Shown here one piece after another: positions 10,352 through 20,391 of a stretch of DNA of 64,000 nucleotides. Position 1 is the first letter of the stretch, and each line of letters opens with the position of its first letter. Origin of the DNA: Acidimicrobiales bacterium (lineage in GTDB: Bacteria; Actinomycetota; Acidimicrobiia; Acidimicrobiales; Acidimicrobilacustridaceae); the NCBI GenBank assembly GCA_018401565.1, contig JAGYKS010000024.1, positions 1 to 64,000 of the forward strand, in the 5' to 3' direction. Below the pieces are notes generated by a model that was not told the DNA's origin, made no database searches, and saw only the letters and a list, made by a program, of their open reading frames with translations. The position numbers and the translations under genes were made by a program.

Positions 10352-11321
10352 TCAGGCCCGAGCCGACCGAGCTGCCGCGGGTCTCGCTGCCAGTCCTTCG
10401 CGACCTTGACGTGCGTGGACAGGTGGACCCGGCAGGCGAACAGCGCCTCGAGCTCGAGTCGCGCGCGGTCGCTGCCTCTTTGAGCCGCAGCCCACCGCGG
10501 CCGATGATGATGCCCTTCTGCGAGTCCCGCTCGACGTGGATGACCGCGTCGATGTGCACGAGGTCAGCGGAGCGCTCGTCCTCGGTGATCTCGTCGACGG
10601 TGACCGCGACAGAGTGCGGGAGCTCGTCCGCGAGGTCGGCGATGATCTTCTCCCGCAGGATCTCGGCCGCGAGCAGCGTCTCGGGCTGATCACTGACGCG
10701 GTCCGAGGCGAACAGGCGCGGCGCCTCCGGAAGATGCCGTGCGAGCACGTCGATCAACCGATCGGTGTTCGCGCCCTCGAGGGCGGACACCGGCACGACG
10801 TCAGCGAACGGTCGCGCCGCCGTCATGCGTGCGACCCGCTCCAGCACGGGCATGAGCCGCTCGTCACCACCGAGCGCGTCGATCTTGTTGACGACGGTCA
10901 CGATCGGCGTCGGCAGCGATGCGAGCTCGGCGGCGAGGAACTCGTCGCCCGACCCGACGCCCGACTCTGCATCGACGAGGAACGCGACGACGTCGACGGT
11001 CGAGAGCGAGTCGCGCACGAGTGCGTTCATGCGTCGCGCCATCGTCGTGCGAGGCTTGGAGAGCCCCGGCGTGTCCAGCAGCACGAGCTGCGCGTCAGGC
11101 CGCGTGAGCACCGCGCGCCGTGGTGCGCGTCGTCCCGGGGACCTTCGTCACGATGGCGACCTTCTCGCCGACGAGTCGGTTGATCAGCGTCGACTTCCCG
11201 ACGTTGGGCCGTCCGACGAGCGCGACCAGGCCGCAGCGGTGACCTGGGGCGTGTCGCCGTAGCCGCTCAGATCACCGAGGATCGAGGCGACGTCGATCTC
11301 CCGTCCTGCGCGCGCGTTCAG
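10352..11321 (-). CDS. era: GTPase Era, frameshifted
   Basis: Ribosome-associated GTPase needed for 16S rRNA maturation. G1 '[20 protein letters not shown]' and '[11 protein letters not shown]' are in one frame; G3 '[20 protein letters not shown]', G4 '[14 protein letters not shown]' and the KH domain '[19 protein letters not shown]' in another; the tail '[17 protein letters not shown]'-like in a third. The stop at 10352 fits the usual end after the KH domain. At the 5' end no ATG or GTG is available: the frame opens with CTG 11321, whose CTGA overlaps the cdd stop, so either a CTG start or a sequencing error in ATGA/GTGA. The cdd-era order is common in actinobacteria. Confidence 0.87.
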
Positions 11322-11756
11322 TGCTGACCCTGTGCGAGACGGTGCGGCCCGAAGCCGTGCGGCAGCAGGCATCGGTGATGGGTGATGAGCGGGCGACCAC
11401 CGTCACCCGACGAGTAGACGGTCGCATCGGGTCCCGAACTCGAAGATCGTCTGGCGGCAGGCACCGCACGGCGTGCACGGGTCGGCTCCGTCGCCGACGA
11501 CCGCGACGGCGACGATCGGACCACGATCCCCCTCGGCGATCATGCGGGCGATGGCGGTCTGCTCCGCACATGTCGTCATCCGGTAGGAGGCGTTCTCGAC
11601 GTTCACACCCTCGTAGCTCCCTGTGGGCGTGACGACGACCGCACCGACGTGGAAGTGGGAGTACGGCGCGTAGGCCCTCGCGCGAACGGACCGGGCGCGC
11701 CGCAGGAGGTCCGCCTCGTCATAGGGGATCGATCTCCCCGTGCTGCTCGGCCGCAT
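11318..11756 (-). CDS. cdd: Cytidine deaminase, one frameshift
   Basis: Zinc hydrolase converting cytidine and deoxycytidine to uridine forms. ATG 11756 opens 'MRPSSTGRSIPYDEADLLRR'. Catalytic signature 'VNVENASYRMTTCAEQTAIA' supplies the first Cys and the proton-shuttling Glu; 'CTPCGACRQTIFEFG' supplies the two other zinc cysteines. After that the frame changes to 'SSGDGGRPLITHHRCLLPHG' and ends '[11 protein letters not shown]' at 11318, matching the usual 'LLP.(A/G)FGP' C-terminus. About 146 residues. Pairs with deoC in nucleoside salvage, though they are far apart here. Confidence 0.9.
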
Positions 11757-11820
11757 GCTGTCTCCCTCGCGCCAGGCGCCGCCGCGAGTGTAGGTGGCGC
11801 GGCCGCTCGACCCAGGGTGG

Positions 11821-12084
11821 TCACCACCCCTTGCGCTGGCTCACGGAGCGGGTGATGGTCGAGAGGTAGTTGGCCCGCTCGAACGCGGCCGGATCGCGCA
11901 CCGTTGACTGGCTGACCGCTCCGACGATCTCACGCACCGATGCGTCGCACGTCGCACCACGCGACCGTGACCGACGCGAGGATCTCCGAGTGCTCTCGAG
12001 GCGGCCGCAGGTCCCTGCATCCGTGGGACCTGCGGCCCGACCGGTGCGCAGGTCTCCAGTCGACGTCCTGCGTCGAACGATCAT
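11821..12084 (-). CDS. Small hypothetical protein between CBS protein and cdd
   Basis: Not recognised. ATG 12084 overlaps a TGA at 12086-12084 as TGATG, placing it directly after the CBS/CorC gene. The frame ends 'ERANYLSTITRSVSQRKGW' with TGA at 11821. The middle is more protein-like in the neighbouring frame ('HSEILASVTVAWCDVRRIG'), so an indel is likely and the product would be roughly 85 residues. Alternatively this is the disrupted tail of the CBS protein. No membrane segment or cysteine motif is visible. Confidence 0.4.
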   Translation of the reverse strand: MIVRRRTSTGDLRTGRAAGPTDAGTCGRLESTRRSSRRSRSRGATCDASVREIVGAVSQSTVRDPAAFERANYLSTITRSVSQRKGW

Positions 12085-13291
12085 CAAGGCGCTCCACGTG
12101 GAGCTCGACGACGCGTCGACCGCGCCGGACGGTCACGGTGAAGCGGAGCCCCGCCACTTCGACACGGTCCCCGACCTTCGGCAGGCGGCCGAGCGATCGG
12201 ACTGAGCCATACCCGACCGTGTCCCACGCCTCGTCGGGGAGTTCGACGTCCAGCTCGGACCCGAGGTCCGTCACGTTCACGCCACCGTCGACGCGCCACC
12301 TTCCCTCGCGCAGGAGCTCGATCGAGGGTCGTTCGTCGTCGTGCTCGTCGACGATCTCACCGACGATCTCCTCGAGCACGTCCTCGATGGTCACGATGCC
12401 GATGACCACGCCGTACTCGTCGACGACGAGTGCGAGGTGGACGGCCGCAGCCTGCAGGTCTCGCAGCAGGTCATCCGCACGACGCGACTCCGGCACGTGA
12501 TAGGGATCTCGGACGAGATCTCGCCACGCGACAGCATCCCTGCTCCATCGCTGTCGGGTCCTGGCGCATCCGGGCGAAGAGGTCCCGCCCGTGCACGAGA
12601 CCGACGATGACGTCGGGGTCAGCCGGGTCGTGGACGGGAGTCGCGAGCGTCCGTGCTCGAGCGCGACATCGACGACGTGCACAAAAGGTGCGTCGGACGG
12701 CACGGAGATGACGTCTGGCCGCGGGACCATGATCTCGCGCGCGGTCGTCTCGTCGAGCTCGAGGATGGACAGGATCATCCTGCGTTCACCTGCATCGAGG
12801 ACGGTGTCCTCGCCACGACCCGATGCGTCGTCCTCCTGCGGATCCGGCCCTGCGTCAGCATCGATGTCATTGCCGCTCCGACTCGAGGGCGTCAACGCAT
12901 CCAGGAGGCGGACCGCAGCTGCGACGACCGGCCGCGCGAGGACGGCGACCCGCAGACCGACCCGCTCGGCCCGCGACGCCACGACCAGCACGGCGAGGAG
13001 CGCCGGGACCGTGAGGACGAGCAGCAGTGCGACGGCCGCGTTCAGCGCGCGTCCGAGCGGCAGCACGCTCGCGAGCATCACCGCGGACAGCAGGGTGAGG
13101 AACGCGTGAACGCGATGCGTCGCGATCGGACGTTCGACGAGCCAGAGCAGTGCATCGCCGCCACTGACGTCGTCATCAGCGAGTTCGAGGGCCCGGACGG
13201 CCTGCACGCGACGCACGACGAGTGTGGCCGTGGCACCGACAGCGACGAGGAGCACCGCGGCGAGCGCGGCCGACCAGACGAGAAGCGTCAT
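12084..13291 (-). CDS. CNNM/HlyC-type membrane protein with CBS and CorC domains, frameshifted
   Basis: Membrane transporter-associated family often called hemolysin-related; many members act in Mg or Co efflux. ATG 13291 opens 'MTLLVWSAALAAVLLVAVGA', with further hydrophobic stretches around residues 60-120. Then comes the cytosolic part: 'GERRMILSILELDETTAREI', 'MVPRPDVISVPSDAPFVHVV' (first CBS), an indel near 12560-12650, 'LVVDEYGVVIGIVTIEDVLE' and 'EIVGEIVDEHDDE' (second CBS), and the CorC/HlyC domain 'GSVRSLGRLPKVGDRVEV', 'FTVTVRRGRRVVELHVERL'. It starts within the ybeY stop (ATGA). The CBS-after-YbeY order is conserved in actinobacteria. The exact end is uncertain by about 100 bases. 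Confidence 0.85.
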
Positions 13292-13740
13292 CCTGCAGCC
13301 CGTTCTCGTCGATAACGCTCGAGCAGGTCGGCGGTCAGCGTCAGCATCTCGCGTTCCTCGTCCGGTTCCGCGTGATCCATACCCAGGAGGTGCAGCAGCC
13401 CGTGCACGGTGAGCATCTGCAGCTCGTCCTGCGGTGAGAGCCCGCGCGCCAGCGCCTGCGCGTGCGCGACCGCAGGGCAGAGCACGACGTCGCCGAGGAT
13501 GGCCGGCCCGGCGATCGGCGACTCCCCCGGCTCGTCCATGGGGAACGCCAGGACGTCGGTCGGGCCCTCGTGTCCGAGATGCTGCTCGTTCAGCCCAGCG
13601 ATCGTCGCCTCGTCGACCAGGAGCAGCGCGACCTCCATGTCGTCGGGCACGCGACGCTCGAGGAGCACAAGATGTGCGAGCGCCATGAGGTCATCGCCGT
13701 CGACCGCGAGCGTCTGCTCGTCCGCGAAGAAGACCGGCAT
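13288..13740 (-). CDS. ybeY: Endoribonuclease YbeY (rRNA maturation)
   Basis: Zinc-dependent RNase involved in 16S 3'-end processing and ribosome quality control. Intact 150-residue frame 'MPVFFADEQTLAVDGDDLMA' with the metal-binding signature 'VHGLLHLLGMDHAEPDEERE' (three His). 'GPTDVLAFPMDEPG' is the other family block. Lies 2 bases after phoH and overlaps the CBS gene, the standard phoH-ybeY-CBS order. Confidence 0.95.
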   Translation of the reverse strand: MPVFFADEQTLAVDGDDLMALAHLVLLERRVPDDMEVALLLVDEATIAGLNEQHLGHEGPTDVLAFPMDEPGESPIAGPAILGDVVLCPAVAHAQALARGLSPQDELQMLTVHGLLHLLGMDHAEPDEEREMLTLTADLLERYRRERAAG

Positions 13741-13742
13741 CG

Positions 13743-14879
13743 TCAGGACTCCTGCACTGCGGGTGCGATCGCCACGGCGACGCGTTCCGCACGTGCTGCT
13801 CGCGCTGCACGCGTCGCCTCTTCGAGCGCCTCATGATGGTCGTAGGCCTCGACGATGCGCTGCACGATCGGATGGCGGACCACGTCGGTCGCGTCGAAGC
13901 GCGCGAAGGCGACACCTTCGACGTCATTGAGGATCTCTGAGGCGACCACCAGGCCCGAGCGCTTCCCTGATGGGAGGTCGGTCTGGCTCACGTCACCCGT
14001 GATCACCGCACGCGCGTTGAAACCGATACGCGTCAGGAACATCTTCATCTGCTCGGGCGTCGTGTTCTGCGCCTCGTCGAGCACGATGAAGGCGTCGTTG
14101 AGGGTGCGCCCGCGCATGTACGCGAGCGGTGCCACTTCGATCACGCCGCGTTCGACGTTGGCGACGAGTTCTGAGGCATCCATCATGTCCTGCAGCGCGT
14201 CCCACAACGGCTTGAGGTAGGGATCGATCTTCTCGTGCAGCGTCCCCGGCAAGAAGCCGAGCCGCTCCCCCGCCTCCACGGCCGGACGCGTGAGGATGAG
14301 TCGGTTCACCTCACGCGATCGCAGTGCTCGCACGGCCGCACCCATCGCGAGGTAGGTCTTGCCCGTCCCTGCCGGACCGATGCCGAAGGTGACGGTGTGG
14401 GACCGGATGGCATCGAGGTAGCGCTTCTGCCCGATCGTCTTGGGTCGGATGGTCCGCCCGCGATGCGTGACGAGGTGCTCGCCCAGCAGGTCGGCGGCAT
14501 GACCTTCGACACGATCGCGGACGATGCGGATGGTCTGCTCCACGACCCGACGGTCGAGCGCCTGTCCGCGCGCGACGAGCTCAGCGAGCTCATCGATCAC
14601 GCGTGCGGCATCCTCGAGATCCACCGCGTGGTCGACGATGGACGACTCGTCGGACGTCTTCGCGTCCTCGGATCGGACGCTGGTGACGGTGACCTCGTTG
14701 CCGCGCGCATGGATCCGCGCAGCGAAGGCACCCTCGAGGATGCGCAGGAACTCGTCACCACTGCCGAGGAGGGAGGGCATCGCCGTCGCATCCGCGACGC
14801 GGACCATGATGACGCCATCGCTGCGGCGGAAGGTCGTGGCGCCGGTCGTAGGAGCGGGCGACGACGACGTTGCACTCAC
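13743..14879 (-). CDS. phoH: PhoH family ATPase (PhoH-like/YbeZ)
   Basis: Cytosolic P-loop ATPase that partners YbeY in RNA metabolism. Intact 378 residues. Walker A '[19 protein letters not shown]', Walker B '[19 protein letters not shown]', and '[20 protein letters not shown]'. The first 130 residues form the less conserved N-terminal region with an Ala/Ser/Thr-rich start; an internal start at '[15 protein letters not shown]' is possible. The gene is 2 bases upstream of ybeY. Confidence 0.95.
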   Translation of the reverse strand: MSATSSSPAPTTGATTFRRSDGVIMVRVADATAMPSLLGSGDEFLRILEGAFAARIHARGNEVTVTSVRSEDAKTSDESSIVDHAVDLEDAARVIDELAELVARGQALDRRVVEQTIRIVRDRVEGHAADLLGEHLVTHRGRTIRPKTIGQKRYLDAIRSHTVTFGIGPAGTGKTYLAMGAAVRALRSREVNRLILTRPAVEAGERLGFLPGTLHEKIDPYLKPLWDALQDMMDASELVANVERGVIEVAPLAYMRGRTLNDAFIVLDEAQNTTPEQMKMFLTRIGFNARAVITGDVSQTDLPSGKRSGLVVASEILNDVEGVAFARFDATDVVRHPIVQRIVEAYDHHEALEEATRAARAARAERVAVAIAPAVQES

Positions 14880-14951
14880 TGGTGGCTGCTGCTCCTCACG
14901 ATGTCCCGCGTGACGCTCGTTCGAACGATGTTGCGAACGGTGACCCGGAGC

Positions 14952-15735
14952 CTACCGCTCTCTCTCCCAGCGGCCGGTGAGCGCCGCGAGCGCTGCGAGC
15001 GCGGCCGGACCCGCATGCTCGGTGCGAAGGATGGTCGCCCCGAGCCCGACCGGCGACCAATCGCGGGCGACGAGCTGCGCGAGCTCGTCAGGCGTCCACC
15101 CTCCCTCCGGACCGATGGCGACGGCGACCACGTCCGGATCGACCTCGTCGATGACCGGACGGATGACCGAGCGCAGACCGGGCGCTGCTGGGGCGGCCAC
15201 GAGGCGCACGGCGCGGCGGCCCGACAGCCGTCCTTCGATCCCTTCGACCCCGAGCCCGTCGATGTCGACGACCTCCTCGACCACCGCGCGGTGGACGCCG
15301 CGCGACTGCTCGAGCGCCGCATCCGCGACCGCCTGCCAACGCGCTCGCAGAGCTCGCTCGGCCTGCCGCGTCGGGACGGCCCTGTGTCCGGCCGGCGATC
15401 AGCGGGACGATGAGGTCGACACCGAGTTCGCACGCGGCGCGCACGGCGTCCTCCGCACGGCGACCCTTCGAGAGCGCCTGGACGAGCACGAGTGCGGGCC
15501 GCGGCGCTGCGATGCGCCGATCCGCGGCGACGGTGACCGCGTCCGACCCTTCGAGCCGTGCTTCGATCCGCGATCCCGTCCCGTCGGTCAGCGACAACGC
15601 GGCCTCGTCCGAGAGCCGCAGGGCCTTGCGCAGATGCCGGACCGTGTCCTCCGCCAGTCCGATCCGGTCGCCCGGACCGACCATGCCGAGCGCGACCTCC
15701 ACCAGCAGGTGCGGGACTGCGCCCGCCCCGCTCAT
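14952..15735 (-). CDS. rsmE: 16S rRNA m3U1498 methyltransferase RsmE, frameshifted
   Basis: SPOUT methyltransferase. ATG 15735 opens 'MSGAGAVPHLLVEVALGMVG', then 'DTVRHLRKALRLSDEA' (PUA-like part), 'LVLVQALSKGRRAEDAVRAA' and 'ELGVDLIVPLIAGRTQGRPD'. After an indel near 15375 the SPOUT knot resumes in another frame: 'VVAVAIGPEGGWTPDELAQL' and 'VGLGATILRTEHAGPAALAA' ending 'WERER'. About 261 residues, normal. Its ATG sits in the dnaJ stop (ATGA), so the two are coupled. Confidence 0.9.
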
Positions 15736-16827
15736 ACGCGACGGACCGAGACGCTCGTGGGCGACGCACCGCCCTCGCCACGGAGCGCTGCCCAACGGGC
15801 GACCAGTTCGCGTTCTTCACGACCCAGGCGGCGTGGCACCTCGACGTCAACATGAAGGTGAAGGTCGCCCCTGCGACCACCCCCGCGGACCGGCAGACCG
15901 CCTCGCGCGATCAACAGCACCTCGCCCTGCTGCACACCTGCCGGGATATCGACGTCGTGTTCACCCCCACCGAGGGCCGGCATGCGCACCGTTCCACCCA
16001 GGACAGCGGTCGTCAACGGGATCGTCACCTGCGTGTGCAAGGAGCGACCATCACGGGTGTACGACGCGTGGACCGGGACCTGCACCTGGACGAACAGATC
16101 GCCGGCCGCGGCGCCCTGGCGGCCCGCCTCCCCCTGCCCACGCAGCGGGATGCGGTCCCCGTCCTCGAGTCCCGCCGGCAGGTCGACGGAGATGCTCCGC
16201 GCCCGATCGCGCCGGCCCTCGCCGCGACAGTCCCGGCACGGGTCGCCGATGCGTCGGCACTGCACCCGCACAGTCGCCGCATGCGACCGCCGTCGCCATC
16301 CGACCGAGCGGGGTGCGCACCATCCGCTGGACCCGTCCCGCGCCGCCACAACCCGCACACCGCTCAGGCGGTGCACCGTTCGCCGATCCGGCGCCACCGC
16401 AGCGCTCACAGACGGCCGCCACCTCGACGTCGACGCTGCGCGAGACGCCCGTGAGGATGTCCTCGAGCGTCAGGGACACACCGACGAGCACGTCGCGACC
16501 GCGACGCTCACGCCGTCCATCACCGAAGCCCGCACCTCCGAAGGACGAGCCGAAGAAGGCGTCGATGACGTCACCGATACCACCGTTGAAGCCGAACGGG
16601 TCACCCGCACCGCGCGCGCCGTTGCTCCCATCGTCACCGAAGCGGTCGTAGCGCGCACGGCGTTCAGGATCGCCGAGCACCTCGTAGGCGTGCGTGAGCT
16701 CCTTGAAGCGTTCCGCGTCGCCACCCGCGTCGGGATGGTGCTCGCGCGCCTTCCGGCGGTATGCGCGCTTGATGTCCTCGGGCGCCGCATCCGCACCGAC
16801 GCCGAGGGTGGCGTAGAGGTCAGCCAT
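15732..16827 (-). CDS. dnaJ: Chaperone DnaJ, frameshifted
   Basis: Hsp40 co-chaperone. J domain 'MADLYATLGVGADAAPEDIK' with 'HHPDAGGDAERF' (HPD), a Gly/Phe-rich linker 'GDPFGFNGGIGDVIDAFFG', zinc-finger repeats 'CERCGGAGSANG', 'CAGCGGAGRVQ', 'CGDCAG', then after an indel near 16290 the C-terminal domains 'GRSLHTQVTIPLTTAVLGGT' and 'VDIPAGVQQGEVLLIARGG'. About 365 residues. ATG 16827 overlaps the hrcA stop by 8 bases, so this is the usual hrcA-dnaJ operon. Confidence 0.92.
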
Positions 16828-18029
16828 GCTCGGCCAGATCGTCGAGCGTGCGCTGGAGCTGCTCGGAGACCGCGTGCACGGTCGTGAGCACGGTGCCGTA
16901 GTCCATGCGCGTCGGGCCGAGCACGCCGAGCGATCCTGAGGACACGAGGCGGTAGCGCTGCGCGACGAGCGAGGTCGCCCGGAGGTCCGCGATCGGGTGC
17001 TCCTGACCGATACGCACCGTCGGGCCTCTTCCGTCGGACCGGTCGCCGCCTCCTCGAGCAGCTTCGCCAGGGTGTCACGCTCCTCGAGCAGGCTCAGAAG
17101 TCGCGACAGATCGTCCCGGTGCAGCGACACGTCACCGGCGAGCGACGCCTGTCCACCGACGAAGACCTGGTGCACGCGATCCTCGCGCACGTCCGCTGCG
17201 GCCTCCGCGACGGCGCGCACGATCGCACGCAGGTCGGACGGGGCCTCGTCAGCGAGCGCGCGGACGTCACGCCGACTCTCTCCGACGCGGCGGCCGACGA
17301 GTCGGTCCGCCAGCATCGTCGGACGCGATCGACGTCGCGCTCGTCCCCGTCGGCCGGCAGATCGACCGGATGCTTCTCCACACGCCCCGTATCGGAGACC
17401 AACAGCAGGAGCGCACTGTGCGATCCGAGCGAGACGAGTTCGACGAGTCGGAGCCGGGCCGTCTCGATCGCTGGCGAGATGACCAGCGACACGAGGCGCG
17501 TGAGCTGGCTGAGCACCGTCGTCGTGCGGGCGAGCAGGTCCTCGACGTCACGCGCAGAGCCCAGCAGCTCCTCGACGATCTCGCGCATGCGTGGATCCAT
17601 CCGCGGCGCACTGCGCAGGTCGTCCACGAACCAGCGGTAACCGCGGTCGGTGGGGACACGACCGGCCGACGTGTGGGGCTGCGTCACCAGCCCGAGCTCC
17701 TCCAGCGCCCCCATGTCGCTGCGCACGGTCGCTGCAGAGACGTCGAGTCCCGCCGCCTCGACGACGTGCGCCGAACCCACCGGTTGTCCGGTCGCGATGA
17801 AACCCGTGACGATGGCACAGAGGACGGCTCGCTTGCGCTCGTCGAGCTCGACGCTGGTCGTGGGCGGATAGCGCGTGTCGCTGACGCGCTCGACGAGGTC
17901 CGCTGGAGGAACGGGACTGACCGCGGTCACGACGTCGATCGTCGCCGTGACCTGCACGGGCACGGTCGGCGCGTCGCCTGCGGTTGCCACGATCTCGACG
18001 ACCTCCTCGGGTGCGACGCGAGGTGACAC
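16820..18029 (-). CDS. hrcA: Heat-inducible repressor HrcA with N-terminal extension, frameshifted
   Basis: HrcA represses groE/dnaK operons by binding CIRCE. Winged helix 'DERKRAVLCAIVTGFIATGQ' and 'SAATVRSDMGALEELGLVTQ', then 'PHTSAGRVPTDRGYRWFVDD'. The ligand/dimer part includes 'TVLSQLTRLVSLVISPAIE' and a tail in another frame, 'RLVSSGSLGVLGPTRMDYGT'. The start is chosen at GTG 18029 because 'GAGGA' lies 8 bases upstream. GTG 17930 would give the usual length but has no SD. The extension of roughly 50-60 residues ('APEEVVEIVATAGDAPTVPV') is unusual for the family. Breaks lie near 17030 and 17300. I see no CIRCE inverted repeat upstream. Confidence 0.85.
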
Positions 18030-18326
18030 TTTGCGTGTCCTCGGTGCCTGCGCGCGTCGCCACGGGCGGGTTGCGGCGCGGTCCGCGATGCTACCGGCGG
18101 CGGCCACAGGCCTCTGGGACGGCCTGCGCGGGCCTCCTCGGTGCTGTTGCAGGATGCGGGCCCGCACGCGTCGGACGCACGTCCCCGCGAGGCCCGAGAA
18201 GAGGCCCCCGACGGGCCCGACGCGAACGGCGACGACACCTCGGACGTGAACGCGTAACGTGGTGCTCGACATCAGGTCAGTGCCCCGGGAACACCGGTTC
18301 GGCCTGGTAGAGCGACTGGAGACGAG

Positions 18327-18783
18327 ATGGCGAGGCGAGGCAGCTCACCCGGTGAGGTCGGACCGGACCAGCGCACGACCACAGAGGTCATCGCGTCCGT
18401 CGTCGTCACCGCACAGGCCCTCCTCGCCAAGGAGGTCGAGCTCCTCGGACTCGAGCTGCGCGGCATCGTCAGCCGGAAGTTCTCCGCGCTCGGCATGCTG
18501 CTCGCGGCGGGGTTCGCATTCGCCGGTGTGCTCGGGCTCGGTGGCGCCACCCTCGCGATCGGACTCGAGGACCAGTTCGCTACCCGCTGGCACGCCTGGG
18601 GCGTCGCCACGCTCGCCCTTCTCGCCTTGACGCTGATCCTGCTGCTCGTGGCGGGCAGGTTCCTCGCGAGTCCCTGGACGCCGCGGGCGCACGCGCGCAG
18701 CTACCGACCGCCCCACCGGCTCATGGCTCAAGGATCTCGGCGGTGGGACGACCGATGGCGCTGAGCGGGAGGAGCAGCGATGA
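18327..18783 (+). CDS. Actinobacterial holin-X-like (phage_holin_3_6) membrane protein
   Basis: Small integral membrane protein of the 'Putative Actinobacterial Holin-X' family; despite the name these are chromosomal and not lytic as far as known. ATG 18327 follows 'GGAGACGAG'. Segments: 'VEVELLGLELRG'-type amphipathic region, TM1 'ALGMLLAAGFAFAGVLGLGG', TM2 'WGVATLALLALTLILLLVAG'. The raw frame ends at 18764, but the next frame reads 'DRPTGSWLKDLGGGTTDG' to a TGA at 18781-18783 that overlaps the next start as ATGA, so I prefer an indel near 18680-18710. Forms a pair with the following gene. Confidence 0.78.
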
Positions 18784-19323
18784 GGGCCCAAGAGGAGTTC
18801 CAGCGGGCGGCTGAACGCGCGCGCCTGAGCGCCGACGAAGCTCGCGACGCACTGCGCACGACGCGTGCTGCGGTCGCGGGAGGTCCGGCTCGCAACGCGA
18901 AGCACGCGGAGGAACAGATGGACGCGCTGCGCACATCGCTCGGCCGCGACATCGCCAGCTTGCGCGCTCGCGCTGCCACGTTCGATCCTCGCGCCGGGGG
19001 CACGATCCCGCGTGCCGCCCTCACTGCTGCCGCCGGCGTCGCGCTCGTCGTCGCCGTCGGCGTGGCGGCCAGCGCAGCGGGGACTCGGCATCAGCGTCGA
19101 CGCGACCTCGAACGCCAGGCCGCTGCACCCGCCGACGCGCTGCGACGTGCACAGGCGAACGCCGCCTCCCCAGCACCGGCCCGGAGAGGTCGTCGAGCGG
19201 GCAGGCATCGGTCTGCTCGTGGCGGGCGCTGCCGTCGCCGCCGGACTCTTCCTCCGGAACGAACGCCGCAACGAGCCCGTCGACGACGCGGATCTGTGGC
19301 TGCCGGAACACCCGGCTGTCTGA
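18780..19323 (+). CDS. Membrane-anchored coiled-coil protein (DUF3618-like), frameshifted
   Basis: Not firmly assigned. ATG 18780 is coupled to the holin-X gene. The N-terminus is helical and charged ('MRAQEEFQRAAERARLSADE'), with 'MDALRTSLGRDIASLRARAA', then TM1 'ALTAAAGVALVVAVGVAAS'. After an indel near 19175 a second TM follows, 'RAGIGLLVAGAAVAAGLFLR', and the tail 'DDADLWLPEHPAV'. Topology and neighbour resemble DUF3618 proteins found beside holin-X genes in actinobacteria (known association). Role unknown, possibly envelope organisation. Confidence 0.6.
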
Positions 19324-19350
19324 ACGTCACGACGCCGGAGCCTCGGGCCC

Positions 19351-20274
19351 TCAGCGGGTGAGAGGTTCTGTCAGGCGCTCGAGCGCCCGCGGGGGCAAGG
19401 TTCCTGAAGCGATGATCGGACGGGCGATCGCGACCGCCAGATCGCAGACCTCCTCGACGACGTCCGCTGGCGTCGCAGCCCATGCGGTGGACGACGTTTC
19501 GTCGGTGACATCCTCGATCCGAGCACGCAACTCCCTGGCATGAGCCGTCAGCACGCCCGAAGCGTCGAGCAGCTCGCACTGCTGCATCTCGGCGACGGTC
19601 GCATCGATCTCGGACTCGGTCCACCCGCGGTTGCTCGTCAACTTCGGTCGGCGTGCCGCTTCGTCCCCATCCTGGAGCAGGTGCGAGGCCAGCGGGCCGA
19701 TGCCGTGCGTGACGAGTGCGGCGATATGGCCATCGCCCCGCGATTCGCGGATGATCGTCGTCGCGAGCCAGAGGTCGACGTGCGCATCGCCCGTCCAAGG
19801 GACCGACGCCCACGCGGCGGCCAGTGGTCGGCCGACGACGGGGTGCAGCTCGGCGATCGGTCGGAGCAGGTCGGCGGCGCGCTCGATCTGCGCGTGCGAC
19901 GGCACGATGCGCCGGAGCAGCACGCCCATCGCGTCGAGCGTCGCGGCGAGGACCGCCTCGGGACTCGTGACGGACCATGCGCCCGGGATCGCAGTCTTCA
20001 CGACACGAGGCGCGAAGCCGTAGAACGTGGCGATGACGACCTCGGCCGGAACAGGACCGAGCGGTGCGGCGCGCTGCGCGAAGTATGCGACGCGCGGATG
20101 GGTCAGCCCGAGCGTTGCGAGCGCATCTCGCACCTCAGCCGCCATGTAGACGGGCGCGTGCGGCAGACTGAGCGCGCGCAACACCCAGCGCGCGACGCCT
20201 CTCGGATCGTCGGCGGCCGGACGCTGATGATCGAGGCGTGCGACCAACTGGTCGACATCGTGCGATGCTCCCAT
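19351..20274 (-). CDS. SCO6745/SalK-family protein
   Basis: Intact 307 residues starting 'MGASHDVDQLVARLDHQRPA'. Family landmarks: 'YFAQRAAPLGPVPAEVVIAT', 'FYGFAPRVVKTAIPGAWSV', 'VDLWLATTIIRESRGDGHIA' and 'LTSNRGWTESEIDATVAEM'. Members occur across actinobacteria, some annotated SalK; the biochemical role is undetermined. A 'GGAGGG' SD lies 4 bases before ATG 20274 and a TAGGGT hexamer further upstream. The gene is convergent with the small membrane pair. One of the few clean frames of the left segment. Confidence 0.82.
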   Translation of the reverse strand: MGASHDVDQLVARLDHQRPAADDPRGVARWVLRALSLPHAPVYMAAEVRDALATLGLTHPRVAYFAQRAAPLGPVPAEVVIATFYGFAPRVVKTAIPGAWSVTSPEAVLAATLDAMGVLLRRIVPSHAQIERAADLLRPIAELHPVVGRPLAAAWASVPWTGDAHVDLWLATTIIRESRGDGHIAALVTHGIGPLASHLLQDGDEAARRPKLTSNRGWTESEIDATVAEMQQCELLDASGVLTAHARELRARIEDVTDETSSTAWAATPADVVEEVCDLAVAIARPIIASGTLPPRALERLTEPLTR

Positions 20275-20391
20275 GAGACCCTCCGCTCCGCGTGCAACCC
20301 TACGTCGCGCTCGCCGCGAGGGTGCGGACCCGTCTATCGTGCGCCCACGTGCCGACGATGCGGCGGCCCCCGGTCACGAGCGGAGAGCAGG

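Noticed and set aside
18327..18783. Prophage remnant suggested by the holin-like gene
   Set aside because: Holin-X family genes are ordinary chromosomal genes in actinobacteria, and no phage structural, integrase or lysis genes are adjacent.
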